Position numbers and translations under genes: made by a program. Shown piece by piece: positions 16,261-25,061 of a stretch of DNA of 64,000 nucleotides (its first letter is position 1; every line of letters begins with the position of its first letter). The stretch is from Arthrobacter sp. ISL-48 (lineage in GTDB: Bacteria > Actinomycetota > Actinomycetes > Actinomycetales > Micrococcaceae): contig NZ_JAGGPL010000014.1 of the NCBI RefSeq assembly GCF_018613805.1, positions 1 to 64,000 on the forward strand, written 5' to 3'. The notes below the pieces were generated by a model, which saw only the letters and a program-made list of their open reading frames with translations, was not told the DNA's origin and did no database searches.

Positions 16261-16953
16261 CTACTTCACGACGTAGCCGCGCATGATGGCCATGATTGCT
16301 GCAACGCTTTGGTTACGGGTGCGCTCTGGGTTGTAGGTCTGGCGGTCCAGCCCCACCACAAAGCAGGCACCGAAGATGGCCGTTTCCAGGCTGCCGCGCG
16401 AGATGGTCTCGTCCACGGGATAGACGGCAGCTACGCTCTCGATGGCCGCGCCGATGATCTCCAGCAGCTCGGCCCTGAGCACCGCAAAAGTGTCCTGCCA
16501 CTCGCTGGGTGTCCGCCAGTTTTCACTCACCCACAAGCGGGCGAACGACGGGTACTCCGCCATGAAATCCATGGCCTGGCCGATCATCGCCTCCATGGCC
16601 AGCAGCGGATCGGGCCGCGGTCCGCTCCCGGAGGCAGCTTCGCCCGGAACCATGCCCGCGCCCGCGCTTGTGCCCGTGCCGGTGCTCGCGAGGCGGGCCT
16701 TGAGGATGTCCACCCCGTGACGGAGCAGCTGTGCGATGAGGTCGGCTTTGCTGCCGAAGTTGTAGTAGACCGTGCCCTTGGATACACCGGCCGCGGCGGC
16801 GATCTCGTCCACCGTCACTCCGGCGGCGCCCCGCTCGCCGATCAGTTCCATCGACGCCTCGAAGAGCTTCTGCCGCGTGGCATTGGTCCGCGCGGGGCGC
16901 AGCTCCTTCCCGGCCGGCTCGGCCGGCCGGATGTTCATACCGCGGGTGTTCAT
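16261..16953 (-). CDS. TetR-family regulator of the YhgE operon
   Basis: The 230-residue protein has an N-terminal TetR DNA-binding domain (VTVDEIAAAAGVSKGTVYYNF) and a variable ligand domain. Its ATG overlaps the YhgE stop in an ATGA arrangement, so it is translationally coupled as the third gene of the operon. The palindrome in the operon promoter (19719-19734) is its likely operator, giving autoregulation. Upstream Met choices differ by five residues. Confidence 0.85.
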   Translation of the reverse strand: MNTRGMNIRPAEPAGKELRPARTNATRQKLFEASMELIGERGAAGVTVDEIAAAAGVSKGTVYYNFGSKADLIAQLLRHGVDILKARLASTGTGTSAGAGMVPGEAASGSGPRPDPLLAMEAMIGQAMDFMAEYPSFARLWVSENWRTPSEWQDTFAVLRAELLEIIGAAIESVAAVYPVDETISRGSLETAIFGACFVVGLDRQTYNPERTRNQSVAAIMAIMRGYVVK

Positions 16954-18986
16954 ACCGCGATCTCAGGCTTGAGGGTCTTCAGCGTCCAGAATTTGTTTTT
17001 CCGCACGGCCAGCGTTGTCATTGCTGCACCCAGCACCGTGTAGCCCAGCAGGCCCAGGACGGTGGGCAGGATCATGGACAGGTCGGCACCATAGATGAGG
17101 TGCCGCATTCCTGTGACCACGTAGCCCATGGGCAGGACCTCGTGCACTACATGCAGCGGCTGTGGAGTGGTCTGCCAAGGGAACGTACCGCCTGAGGAAA
17201 CCAGCTGCAGCACGAGCAGGATGAGCACCACCAGTTTCCCTGGGGATCCCAGAAGGGCAACGACCCCCTGGATGATGGCACTGAACGCCATGGCGGCGGC
17301 CAACATGAAGAGCCACATCAGCACGGGATGCACCGGGTTGAGTCCCAGGCCCAGGTCCACTACCAGCGTCAATAGGCTGGCCTGCACCACCGAGACCGCC
17401 AGGAACGGGAGCCAGCCCCCGACGGCGATTTTCCACGCCGGGGCGTTGGACGCCAGTGCCCGCTGGGTGATGGGCCGCATGGCCTGGATCAGCATGAAGA
17501 TCCCGATCCACAGCGCCAGGGTCAGGAAGAACGGGGCCAGCCCTGCACCGTAGGAGCCGGCTTTGGCCTGGGAGACATTGCTGACCGCCACGGGATCGGC
17601 GATCACCTCGGAGAGGCTGCTCTTCTGCGTGTCGTTCGGGTTGGGCACCTGGCCAGCGCCCTTCGCGATTTCGTCGGCGAGGGTCCGGGAGCCGTCCGCC
17701 GCAGTTCCGGCGCCGGTCTCGAGTTGTGCTGCTCCGGAGTCGAGCTTCTGCGCCCCTTCCGCCAGCCGGCCGGCGCCATCCAGCGCTGCCTGTTGGCCCG
17801 TGGCCAGGCTTGCTGCACCGGTGTGGAGCTGGTTGGCACCGCCGGACGCCTGGCCAATGGCATCCTTGAGTGCTGGGGTGGCGGCAGCGAGCTGGGCAGC
17901 ACCAACACTTACGGCCTCGGAACCGTCCGCCAACTGTTGGATCTGCGCGGCGTCAGTCTGGATTTTGGTCTTCGCAGCCGTCACCGGGCTGGAGGCGGCC
18001 ACAGTGTCAAAGTCGGCCAGGATCTTGTCGGCCTGCAACTGGGTGAGGACCCCCGATGCAATCAGTCGGTTGTTCGATTCGATCACGCGGGTCCGGAGTC
18101 CTTGGTCGGCAGCATCGAGCTGGGCCACAACGTCCTGGACCCTGGAGTTCAGCTGGGCGTTTCCTGCTGCCACCTGGGCCGCGCCGTTGGCGAGGGTCTG
18201 GGTGTCGGTGGGCAGGGTGGCCGTCTTGTCCTTCAAGGTGGACAGCCCGCTGCTCAGCTGGCCGGCGCCTTCGGTAAGCTGGTTGGCGCCGTCACGCAGT
18301 TTCAGCTGGCCGGCGTACAGCTCGCCCGCGCCGGCGCTCAGCTCCGTCGTCCCCTGATGCAGGGTGGCGGTCCCGTCCCGGAGGGCGGCCACGCCGTCGG
18401 CGAGCTGCCCGGAACCATCGGCAGCCTTGAGCATCTGGGAATGGATGGTGCCGAAGCCTGTGAGCAGCTGGTTCGCTGTCTCTTCACCCACGTCCTTGGC
18501 CACGCTGTTGTGTACGGCGGTGGTCAGCTTGTCCACGATGGTGCTGAGGAGGTAGTTATTGGCATCGTTGGTGGTGACGTCCAGCATCGCCTGGCTCGCG
18601 GAATCGAAGCTGCCGGGGGAGACGAGGTTGGTGGAAAAATCCTGGGGAATCTTCAAGGCGAAGGCGTACTTGCCGCTGCTGACGCCTTGGTCGGCTTCTT
18701 CGGCAGTCGAGACCGACTTCCAGTTGAAGACGTTTCCCTCCACCAGGCTGTCCGCCACCTTCGTGCCTGCCTGGAGCCGGGTTCCGTCGCTTGCGGTTGC
18801 CCCGGTATCCTCTACCACCAGGGCGGCGTCGATCTGGTTCAGGTTGCCGTAGGGATTCCAGTTGGCGTACAGGTACACGGCCCCGTAGAGCAGCGGCACC
18901 ATGACCAGGGCCAGGATGGTCAGCTTGGGCAGCAGCCCGCCGGTCATGCGCTTGAGTTCGGAGCGGGCCAGCCGCAGAACAGTCAC
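16950..18986 (-). CDS. YhgE/Pip-family ABC-2-type membrane protein
   Basis: At 678 residues it shows the full YhgE/Pip layout: one N-terminal TM (about 20-42), a large extracytoplasmic region containing many GAxQLxxGxxxL heptad-like repeats (coiled coil), and five to six C-terminal TMs. Family members are related to MmpL/ABC-2 exporters and, in other bacteria, to phage infection protein and type VII secretion loci. Its start overlaps the stop of the ATPase-like gene by 4 bp. Confidence 0.9.
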   Translation of the reverse strand: MTVLRLARSELKRMTGGLLPKLTILALVMVPLLYGAVYLYANWNPYGNLNQIDAALVVEDTGATASDGTRLQAGTKVADSLVEGNVFNWKSVSTAEEADQGVSSGKYAFALKIPQDFSTNLVSPGSFDSASQAMLDVTTNDANNYLLSTIVDKLTTAVHNSVAKDVGEETANQLLTGFGTIHSQMLKAADGSGQLADGVAALRDGTATLHQGTTELSAGAGELYAGQLKLRDGANQLTEGAGQLSSGLSTLKDKTATLPTDTQTLANGAAQVAAGNAQLNSRVQDVVAQLDAADQGLRTRVIESNNRLIASGVLTQLQADKILADFDTVAASSPVTAAKTKIQTDAAQIQQLADGSEAVSVGAAQLAAATPALKDAIGQASGGANQLHTGAASLATGQQAALDGAGRLAEGAQKLDSGAAQLETGAGTAADGSRTLADEIAKGAGQVPNPNDTQKSSLSEVIADPVAVSNVSQAKAGSYGAGLAPFFLTLALWIGIFMLIQAMRPITQRALASNAPAWKIAVGGWLPFLAVSVVQASLLTLVVDLGLGLNPVHPVLMWLFMLAAAMAFSAIIQGVVALLGSPGKLVVLILLVLQLVSSGGTFPWQTTPQPLHVVHEVLPMGYVVTGMRHLIYGADLSMILPTVLGLLGYTVLGAAMTTLAVRKNKFWTLKTLKPEIAV

Positions 18987-19675
18987 TTGGCTTCCTCGGT
19001 TTCGAGTCGGAGTTCATTATTTGGTACAACCGCCGGTGCGCCAATGGGGCTGTGGACGGAGTTGCCGATAACCGCCGCCGGACCTGTCCACTCCGGCGGG
19101 AGGGCAGTAACGGTGACGACGACGGCGAGTGGGCGCCCGCCGTCGTACGCCAACTCCTCAAGCCGGGGAAGCCAGTCCGACGCGTGGGCACTGTGCCGGT
19201 CCGGGGAGTCCACCACCAGAAGGTCGGTGTGCGGGTTGGCGAGGGCGAGGGCGGTGAGGAGTTCCATGCGCCTGTCCGGGGGGAGCTGCTCCGTCCAGAG
19301 GTCCGCGATATCCTCGAAGCTGTTGACCTTGAGCCATGGCTTGCTCAGGAGGGCACCGCGGTAGCGGCGGGGGATCAGGGCGAGGTCCTCTGTGACGAGG
19401 TCGCGCACGCTCAGGTGCTGCTCGGGCTCGTTGACGCCGGGGGAGTCGACCAGGGCGCTCGCCTGGCGGAGGGACTTCGTCCGCGGGCTGCCGGCCCAGG
19501 TGATGCGGCCGCCGGTAGGTTTCATGCGTGCGCTGAGCGTAAGCGCCAGGGCTGTCCGCTGGTCCTGTCGGTCGCCTGCAACGAGGAGCAGTTCACCCCT
19601 TGGGGCCTGCAGCGAGGTAGGCGGAAGCAGATCGCCCCGCCGGCCTTTCACGTGGAGCTGCTGTACGGAGAGCAC
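18983..19675 (-). CDS. Degenerate ABC-transporter ATPase paired with YhgE
   Basis: The 230-residue product aligns with the ABC ATPase fold, but its motifs are eroded. The Walker A position reads GDRQDQRTA (about 34-42) without the invariant Lys, no LSGGQ is seen, and the Walker B-like strand LLVVDSPD lacks the catalytic Glu. It starts with GTG, with AAAGG 6 nt upstream, and overlaps YhgE by ATGA. It probably acts as a partner or regulator of the YhgE exporter and not as a normal ATP hydrolase. The promoter and operator lie just upstream. Confidence 0.7.
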   Translation of the reverse strand: MLSVQQLHVKGRRGDLLPPTSLQAPRGELLLVAGDRQDQRTALALTLSARMKPTGGRITWAGSPRTKSLRQASALVDSPGVNEPEQHLSVRDLVTEDLALIPRRYRGALLSKPWLKVNSFEDIADLWTEQLPPDRRMELLTALALANPHTDLLVVDSPDRHSAHASDWLPRLEELAYDGGRPLAVVVTVTALPPEWTGPAAVIGNSVHSPIGAPAVVPNNELRLETEEAK

Positions 19676-19708
19676 AAATGGCCTTTCGGAGGGAAATGGT
19701 TCGCCTTC

Positions 19709-19737
19709 AGTCTAACTAAACTGACCAGTCAGTTCAA
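19709..19737 (-). promoter_or_regulatory. Promoter with TetR-type operator for the ATPase-YhgE-TetR operon
   Basis: On the minus strand TTGAAC (19732-19737) and TAGACT (19709-19714) are separated by 17 bp. The spacer contains AACTGAC-ca-GTCAGTT (19719-19734), a perfect palindrome with 7-bp arms, typical of TetR operators. A repressor bound there would block RNA polymerase. Confidence 0.7.
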
Positions 19738-19779
19738 ATAGGCACATTTGCGCCCCTCCCTATAGCGCCCCTTCCTCAG

Positions 19780-19842
19780 GCGCGAACTGGCAGGTAATGA
19801 CCTCAAAACCCAGGTTTGAGGTCATTACCTGCCAGTTCGCGC
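19780..19842. repeat. Perfect 28-bp-stem palindromic hairpin
   Basis: Arms 19780-19807 and 19815-19842 are exact reverse complements (arm begins GCGCGAACTGGCAGGT, ends GACCTCAAA) around a 7-nt loop. It starts 4 bp after the stop of the downstream-reading reductase gene. There is no T tract on either strand, so it is not a classical terminator; it may be a dispersed palindromic repeat or a strong RNA 3'-end structure. Confidence 0.85.
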
Positions 19843-19846
19843 GAGC

Positions 19847-21301
19847 CTAGAGACCGTACTTCTCCAGGAGCCGCAGCCAGACTTCACTGACCGTGGGGTA
19901 TGAGGGCACGGCGTGCCACAGACGGTCCAGCGGCACTTCGCCCACCACCGCGATGGTGGCCGCGTGCAGCAGTTCCGCCACGTCCGGCCCCGCGAAGGTG
20001 GCACCCAGCAATACCTTGCGGTCCTCGTCGATGACGAGCTGCGCCCAGCCTTCGTAGTGCTCCGAATGGAGAGAAGAGCCTGCCACTTGAATGGGCAGCT
20101 CCACAGAGGAAACGTTGTAGCCGTCCCTTTCCGCCTGCTCCACCGTGCGGCCCACTGCTGCCAATTCCGGATCGGTGAATACAACGCTGGGCACCGCGTG
20201 CTGATTGGCGGTCTGGGCGTAGTGACTCCATTCCGTCGGGGCACCACGCAGCTCTCCCTTGGCCCGCGCTGCGATGGCGTCGCCGGTCGCCCTGGCCTCG
20301 TACTTGCCTTGGTGAGTGAAAAAATTCTTCCCGGCTGCGTCCCCAATGGCATAGAGCCAGGGTTCGTCGCCGGGCGCTCCTTCCACGAGCCCCGAGGGGT
20401 CCGTAGTGAGTTTCAAGGGCTTGTCGTCCGGCGCCGCAAAACCCAGGCTTTCCAGGCCCAGCCCTTCAAGGGCCGGGTGCCTGCCCGTGGACACCAGGAT
20501 CCTGTCCGCCGTGACGTTGGATCCATCCCCAAGGGACAGGGTGAAGGTGCCGTCCGCGTTCTCGCGGACGCTGTCGGTGGAGGTGCTGAGGTGGATCTCC
20601 ACGCCGTCCGCGCGCAACCCAGCCTCCACCAGCTTGGCCGCTTCCGGGGGGAAGTTACCCAGCAGCGTGCTCCTGGCCACAAGTGTCACGTCCGAGCCGA
20701 GCCTGGCAAAGGCCTGTGCCAGTTCCGTCCCGGCTACTCCGCCGCCCAGGACGGCGAGCCGGTCGGGAACTTCCTGTGCCGAGGTTGCTTCCCGGGTTCC
20801 CCACACCTGAAGGTCCGCCAGCCCGTGGATGGGAGGGATGTTGGGCGTCGAGCCGGTGGCCAGGACGACGGCGTGGCGTGCAGTCAGCTGATACGAGTTG
20901 CCATCCACGCCGGCCACTTCCACCGTGCGCGGAGCGGTGAGCCAACCATGGCCGCGGACGAGCTCGATCCCGGTATCCTCCACCCACTTCACCTGGCTGT
21001 CATCCTGCCAGTTGGAGGTGAAGTAGTCGCGGCGTGCCAGCACTGCCGCGGCATCCAGTGTCCGGGTGACTGCTTCCTTCGCACCCGGGACTGTCTGGGC
21101 GCCGTGGAGGGCGGTTCCGGGCCGGAGCAGGGCTTTGGAGGGCATGCACGCCCAGTAGGAGCATTCGCCGCCCACCAGTTCCGCCTCCACCAGGACGGCA
21201 GTGAGGCCGCCCTGGACAACGCGGTCTGCTACGTTTTCCCCCACGGCGCCGGCACCGAGCACAATCACATCAAATTCGCGTTCCAGGGCCTCAGGCGTCA
21301 T
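19847..21301 (-). CDS. FAD-dependent pyridine-nucleotide disulfide oxidoreductase
   Basis: The 484-residue enzyme has an FAD GxGxxG loop (LGAGAVGENVA), the redox disulfide in CSYWAC, a second Rossmann loop for NAD(P)H (GGGVAGTELA), the FAD motif YAIGDAAG and a C-terminal dimerisation domain with HAVPSYPTVSE. It belongs to the Lpd/mercuric reductase/soluble transhydrogenase group. CxxxxC spacing is normal. The precise substrate (mycothione, quinone, other disulfide) is not determined. It is monocistronic, bounded by the tRNA-Arg and the 28-bp hairpin. Confidence 0.85.
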   Translation of the reverse strand: MTPEALEREFDVIVLGAGAVGENVADRVVQGGLTAVLVEAELVGGECSYWACMPSKALLRPGTALHGAQTVPGAKEAVTRTLDAAAVLARRDYFTSNWQDDSQVKWVEDTGIELVRGHGWLTAPRTVEVAGVDGNSYQLTARHAVVLATGSTPNIPPIHGLADLQVWGTREATSAQEVPDRLAVLGGGVAGTELAQAFARLGSDVTLVARSTLLGNFPPEAAKLVEAGLRADGVEIHLSTSTDSVRENADGTFTLSLGDGSNVTADRILVSTGRHPALEGLGLESLGFAAPDDKPLKLTTDPSGLVEGAPGDEPWLYAIGDAAGKNFFTHQGKYEARATGDAIAARAKGELRGAPTEWSHYAQTANQHAVPSVVFTDPELAAVGRTVEQAERDGYNVSSVELPIQVAGSSLHSEHYEGWAQLVIDEDRKVLLGATFAGPDVAELLHAATIAVVGEVPLDRLWHAVPSYPTVSEVWLRLLEKYGL

Positions 21302-21430
21302 GGGAACAGCCTACGCCGGACCCCTGGGGGCGCCGTATGGCCTTGAAGTCGAACCGGTGCCCTCGGCGGGGGTGCGCTGGGCCAGCAGGAGCAGGGCCGT
21401 GGGCTGGCGCAGCCAGGCGTTAAACGCAAG

Positions 21431-21460
21431 AGGTCCGCACCGGCAAACCAGTGCGGACCT
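21431..21460 (-). terminator. Terminator of tRNA-Arg
   Basis: AGGTCCGCAC and GTGCGGACCT form a perfect 10-bp stem with a 10-nt loop, 8 bp beyond the tRNA 3' end, followed by a T-rich stretch on the minus strand. Confidence 0.7.
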
Positions 21461-21468
21461 TCAATCTG

Positions 21469-21542
<74 letters not shown>

Positions 21543-21640
21543 ATTTTGTGTTTCGCGGTATCTCTCTCTCCGCGAACCTCGAATTACTTTACGCGAGGGG
21601 TGCCCGTAGTGCCAAATCGGAAGGCATGTAATCTAGCCGA

Positions 21641-21654
21641 CTAGACCGGTCTAG
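21641..21654. promoter_or_regulatory. 14-bp palindrome upstream of pckG
   Basis: CTAGACCGGTCTAG is a perfect palindrome 165 bp before the pckG start and 99 bp from the tRNA-Arg 5' end. It is a candidate operator for pckG; no matching regulator is encoded nearby. The rest of 21543-21818 holds no gene. Confidence 0.45.
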
Positions 21655-21818
21655 GTGACCTTCGTCACTTAATCGCCGTGGCCTAGATGGTCTCTTTGCT
21701 GAATTTGCGCGGATTCCTGCTGAAATGCCTGCCAACGGTCAGGGCTCGCCCCAAAAACAGAGGCTCCACGGCCCATAGCATTTAGCTCACACCGATGAAC
21801 CCGAGGAAGGGAACCGCA

Positions 21819-23645
21819 ATGGGCGATCTGGCGCAGAAGCCGCTGCTTGAGAAAGCACCCACCACACATGCTGCTCTGCTGGCATGGGTCGAAGAGGTTG
21901 CTGAGCTTACGCAGCCGGACCGTATCCACTGGGTTGACGGATCCGAAGAAGAAAACATCCGTCTTACGGGCGAACTCGTAGAAGCGGGAACGCTGCAGCG
22001 CCTGAACCAGGAGCTCTTCCCGAACTCGTTCGCCGCGTTCTCCGACCCGGCAGATGTGGCCAGGGTTGAAGAGCAGACCTTCATTTGCTCCGAGAAGGAG
22101 CGCGACGCAGGCTTTACCAACAACTGGATGGCCCCCGCGGAAATGAAGGAGAAGCTGCGCACGCTGTTCGCAGGCTCCATGCGCGGCCGCACTATGTACG
22201 TCATCCCGTTTGTCATGGGACACCTCGACGCCGAGGACCCCAAGTTCGGCGTGGAGATCACTGACAGCGCCTACGTTGTTGCCTCCATGCGAATCATGGC
22301 CCGGATCGGCACCGAAGTGCTGGATCGTATCACCGCAACCAACGCCTTCTTTGTCCCGGCCCTGCACTCCCTGGGTGCACCTCTCGAAGCCGGCCAGGCG
22401 GACGTGCCGTGGCCGTGCAACCCCGACAAATGGATTGTGCATTTCCCCGAGGAGCGCTCCATCTGGTCCTACGGCTCCGGCTATGGCGGAAACGCGCTGC
22501 TGGGCAAGAAATGCTACGCCCTGCGCATCGCCTCCGTCATGGCGCGTGACGAGGGCTGGCTGGCGGAGCACATGCTCATCCTGAAGCTCACCTCCCCGGA
22601 GCAGAAGAAGTACTACGTCTCGGCGGCCTTCCCGTCCGCCTGCGGCAAGACCAACCTCGCGCTGCTCGATCCCACCATCGAGGGCTGGAAGGTGGAGACG
22701 CTGGGTGACGACATCACCTGGATGCGTTTCGGCAAGGAAGGCGAACTCCGCGCCGTCAATCCGGAAGCCGGACTCTTCGGCGTGGCACCGGGCACCGGCT
22801 GGGGCACCAACCCCAATGCCATGCGCGCCATCGCCAAGGGCCACAGCATCTTCACCAACGTGGCACTGACCGACGACGGCGGTGTGTGGTGGGAAGGCAT
22901 GACCGAGGAAGTGCCCGCCCACCTCACCGACTGGCAGGGCAACTCCTGGACCCCTGATTCGGACACGCCGGCCGCGCACCCGAACTCCCGCTTCTGCACG
23001 CCGATCGACCAGATCGACATGCTCGCAGAGGAGTACAACAACCCTGACGGCGTGGAACTTTCCGCGATCCTGTTCGGCGGCCGCCGCAAGACCACCATCC
23101 CCTTGGTGACCGAGGCGCGCAGCTGGTCCAATGGCATCTTCATGGGCTCCACCCTGTCTTCCGAGACCACTGCTGCTGCAGCAGGTCAGGTTGGCGTCGT
23201 TCGGCGCGACCCCATGGCCATGCTCCCCTTCATCGGCTACGACGCGGGCGATTACCTGAACCACTGGGTCAACCTGTCCGCCAAAGCCAATCCGGAGCGC
23301 CTGCCCAAGATCTTCCTGGTCAACTGGTTCCGCCGGAACGCCGACGGCGGTTTCGCGTGGCCCGGATTCGGCGACAACGCCCGCGTCCTGAAGTGGGCCA
23401 TCGAACGGCTCGAGGGCAAGGCAGACGCGGTGGAAACACCCATCGGGTTTGTTCCCACCGGTGACTCCATCGACCTCAAGGGCCTGGACATGACTCCCGC
23501 GCAGGTGGAGGAGGCCGTCCGTGTTGACCCAGCCGAATGGGCCACCGAACTTGCCTCCATCGAGGAATGGTTCGCCAACTTCGGGGGGTCCCTGCCCGAG
23601 GCACTGCAGTCCGAGCTTGCCGGCCTCAAGTCCCGGCTGGGCTAG
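21819..23645 (+). CDS. pckG: Phosphoenolpyruvate carboxykinase (GTP)
   Basis: The 608-residue enzyme converts oxaloacetate and GTP to PEP, the first step of gluconeogenesis. The kinase-1a P-loop [11 protein letters not shown], the metal/substrate motif in [23 protein letters not shown] and the FLVNWFRR region are all intact, and length matches actinobacterial PckG. GAGGAAGGG lies 7 nt before ATG 21819; an upstream Met (21795) is less likely. A strong terminator follows. Confidence 0.97.
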   Translation: MGDLAQKPLLEKAPTTHAALLAWVEEVAELTQPDRIHWVDGSEEENIRLTGELVEAGTLQRLNQELFPNSFAAFSDPADVARVEEQTFICSEKERDAGFTNNWMAPAEMKEKLRTLFAGSMRGRTMYVIPFVMGHLDAEDPKFGVEITDSAYVVASMRIMARIGTEVLDRITATNAFFVPALHSLGAPLEAGQADVPWPCNPDKWIVHFPEERSIWSYGSGYGGNALLGKKCYALRIASVMARDEGWLAEHMLILKLTSPEQKKYYVSAAFPSACGKTNLALLDPTIEGWKVETLGDDITWMRFGKEGELRAVNPEAGLFGVAPGTGWGTNPNAMRAIAKGHSIFTNVALTDDGGVWWEGMTEEVPAHLTDWQGNSWTPDSDTPAAHPNSRFCTPIDQIDMLAEEYNNPDGVELSAILFGGRRKTTIPLVTEARSWSNGIFMGSTLSSETTAAAAGQVGVVRRDPMAMLPFIGYDAGDYLNHWVNLSAKANPERLPKIFLVNWFRRNADGGFAWPGFGDNARVLKWAIERLEGKADAVETPIGFVPTGDSIDLKGLDMTPAQVEEAVRVDPAEWATELASIEEWFANFGGSLPEALQSELAGLKSRLG

Positions 23646-23659
23646 ACCGCTCCAAAAGT

Positions 23660-23707
23660 ACGACGGCGCCCCCGCACCTTTTGCTAAAGGTGCGGGGGCG
23701 CCGTCGT
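23660..23707 (+). terminator. Strong terminator after pckG
   Basis: A perfect 22-bp stem (23660-23681 with 23686-23707; core GGCGCCCCCGCACCTTT) around a TGCT loop. It separates pckG from the convergent hmp gene and can serve both. Confidence 0.85.
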
Positions 23708-23777
23708 TCCCCACCGGCCCCCTAGCCTCGCAAGCTCGGCCAGGGAACCCTGCCGGCGTGGGCCCACGCAGTGCGGA

Positions 23778-24938
23778 TCAGCTGGCCAGCCAGATGTCCG
23801 GTCCGAAGACCTCGTAGTGGATCCGGGCTGCCGGGATGCCGGCATTGATGGCTTCGTTGCGGATGCTCTTCATGAACGGCAGCGGCCCGCAGAGGTAGAG
23901 GGACGCTCCGGCCGGCAGGTCCACTTCACGCAGCGACATGAATCCTTCAAGGGAACCGGCGCGGGGCTCTTCGAGCCAGAGCTTGAGTTCGGCACCGCCC
24001 AGGCGCTCGACGTCGTCCGTCATCTGGCCGCGCAGCGCCCAGCTGTCCTGGGTGCTTTCCGCATGAAGCACCAGCACCTGGCGTTCGGAACCGGACTCGG
24101 CCAGGTGCCGGAGGATGGAGGCGGTGGGGGTGCAGCCGATGCCTGCCGACGCCAGGACCACCGGGCCGACGCCCTCCTTGAGGGTGATCTCCCCGTAGGG
24201 GTTGGAGATTTCCAGGATATCGCCCACCCCGACACCGCTGTGCAGTACGGGGGAGACCTCGCCGCCGTCGTCCAGCTTGGTGGTGAAGGTGCGGCGGGTG
24301 CCGGCGTCGCCGGAGAGGGAGTACTGCCGGACCTGGCGCAGGCCGTCCGGGAGTTGGACCTTGACGCTGATGTACTGGCCGGGCAGCGCTTCGGTGATGG
24401 GAGTGTCGTCTGCCGCTTCCAGGGTGAAGGTCATGGCGCCCGTCCCGGCAAAGGTCTTGGTGGAGACCCTCCAAGGGCTCCACATTTTTCCGTTAGCCTG
24501 CGCTGCGTACAGTCCTTTTTCCAGCTTGATCAGGGCGTCGGCCATGAGCCAGTAGACCTCTGTCCAGGCTTCGGCGATCTCCGCGGTAATGACTTCGGCC
24601 AGGTCCTCGGCGATGGCGGCGAACAGGTGTTCGTAGACCACCTGGTACTGGGGTTGGGTGATGCCCAGGGATGCGTGCCGGTGGGCGATGCGGGCCAGTA
24701 CGGCCTCCGGTAGCGTGCCGGGGTTGTTCACCAGATGGGTGGCGAAGGCGGCGATGCTTCCGGCCAGTGCCTGCTGCTGGTTGCCCGAGCGCTGGTTCGA
24801 ACGGCTGAACAGGCCGTCCAGCAATTCGGGGTGCGCGGCGAACAGCCGAGCGTAGAACTTGGGGGTGATGGCGCCGATCCGCGAACCGACGAGCGGAAGG
24901 GTTGCCTCAATGACAGGGCGGGATTTGTCCGAGAGCAT
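23778..24938 (-). CDS. hmp: Flavohemoprotein, nitric oxide dioxygenase
   Basis: The 386-residue protein joins an N-terminal globin domain (proximal His86 in RIAHRHASLGI) to a ferredoxin-reductase module with the FAD motif RQYSLS, the NAD loop ASAGIGCTP and the C-terminal YEVFGPDIW. It oxidises NO to nitrate with O2 and NAD(P)H. CAGGAG precedes the ATG by 5 nt. It lies downstream of an Rrf2/NsrR gene on the same strand with a large dyad between them. Confidence 0.95.
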   Translation of the reverse strand: MLSDKSRPVIEATLPLVGSRIGAITPKFYARLFAAHPELLDGLFSRSNQRSGNQQQALAGSIAAFATHLVNNPGTLPEAVLARIAHRHASLGITQPQYQVVYEHLFAAIAEDLAEVITAEIAEAWTEVYWLMADALIKLEKGLYAAQANGKMWSPWRVSTKTFAGTGAMTFTLEAADDTPITEALPGQYISVKVQLPDGLRQVRQYSLSGDAGTRRTFTTKLDDGGEVSPVLHSGVGVGDILEISNPYGEITLKEGVGPVVLASAGIGCTPTASILRHLAESGSERQVLVLHAESTQDSWALRGQMTDDVERLGGAELKLWLEEPRAGSLEGFMSLREVDLPAGASLYLCGPLPFMKSIRNEAINAGIPAARIHYEVFGPDIWLAS

Positions 24939-24984
24939 GTGTACTCCTGAGGTAGGGGGCCGGGATCTTCGTTCCGGCCGGAAG

Positions 24985-25011
24985 AATTCTGGTGTTTCAA
25001 ATACAAGAATT
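24985..25011 (-). promoter_or_regulatory. NsrR-type operator in front of hmp
   Basis: A 27-bp imperfect dyad: arms AATTCTGGTGTTT and AAATACAAGAATT match at 11 of 13 pairs around one central base. It lies 47 bp before the hmp start and overlaps a possible TGTATT -10. The AT-rich dyad with a GTNTTT core resembles known NsrR sites. Confidence 0.6.
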
Positions 25012-25022
25012 CACACCTCAAC

Positions 25023-25039
25023 TTCTACACCTTGTAGAA
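25023..25039 (-). promoter_or_regulatory. Second palindrome in the nsrR-hmp gap
   Basis: TTCTACA-cct-TGTAGAA has perfect 7-bp arms, 11 bp from the larger dyad and 22 bp after the nsrR stop. It may be a second operator or a short transcript-end hairpin. Confidence 0.4.
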
Positions 25040-25061
25040 CACGGAACCTAATCCGGTAACC

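Noticed and set aside
14715..16286. 523-codon open frame across eamA and the four-TM gene
   Set aside because: Arg/Gly-rich shadow frame; the overlapping frames encode clear membrane proteins.
23660..23707. Long GC-rich inverted repeat after pckG as a transposon end
   Set aside because: It is a single hairpin between convergent genes with a 4-nt loop, best explained as a terminator.
21669..23714. 681-codon open frame opposite pckG
   Set aside because: It is antisense to a fully conserved enzyme, has Gly/Val/His-rich non-protein-like composition and no homology; it is a by-product of high-GC codon use.
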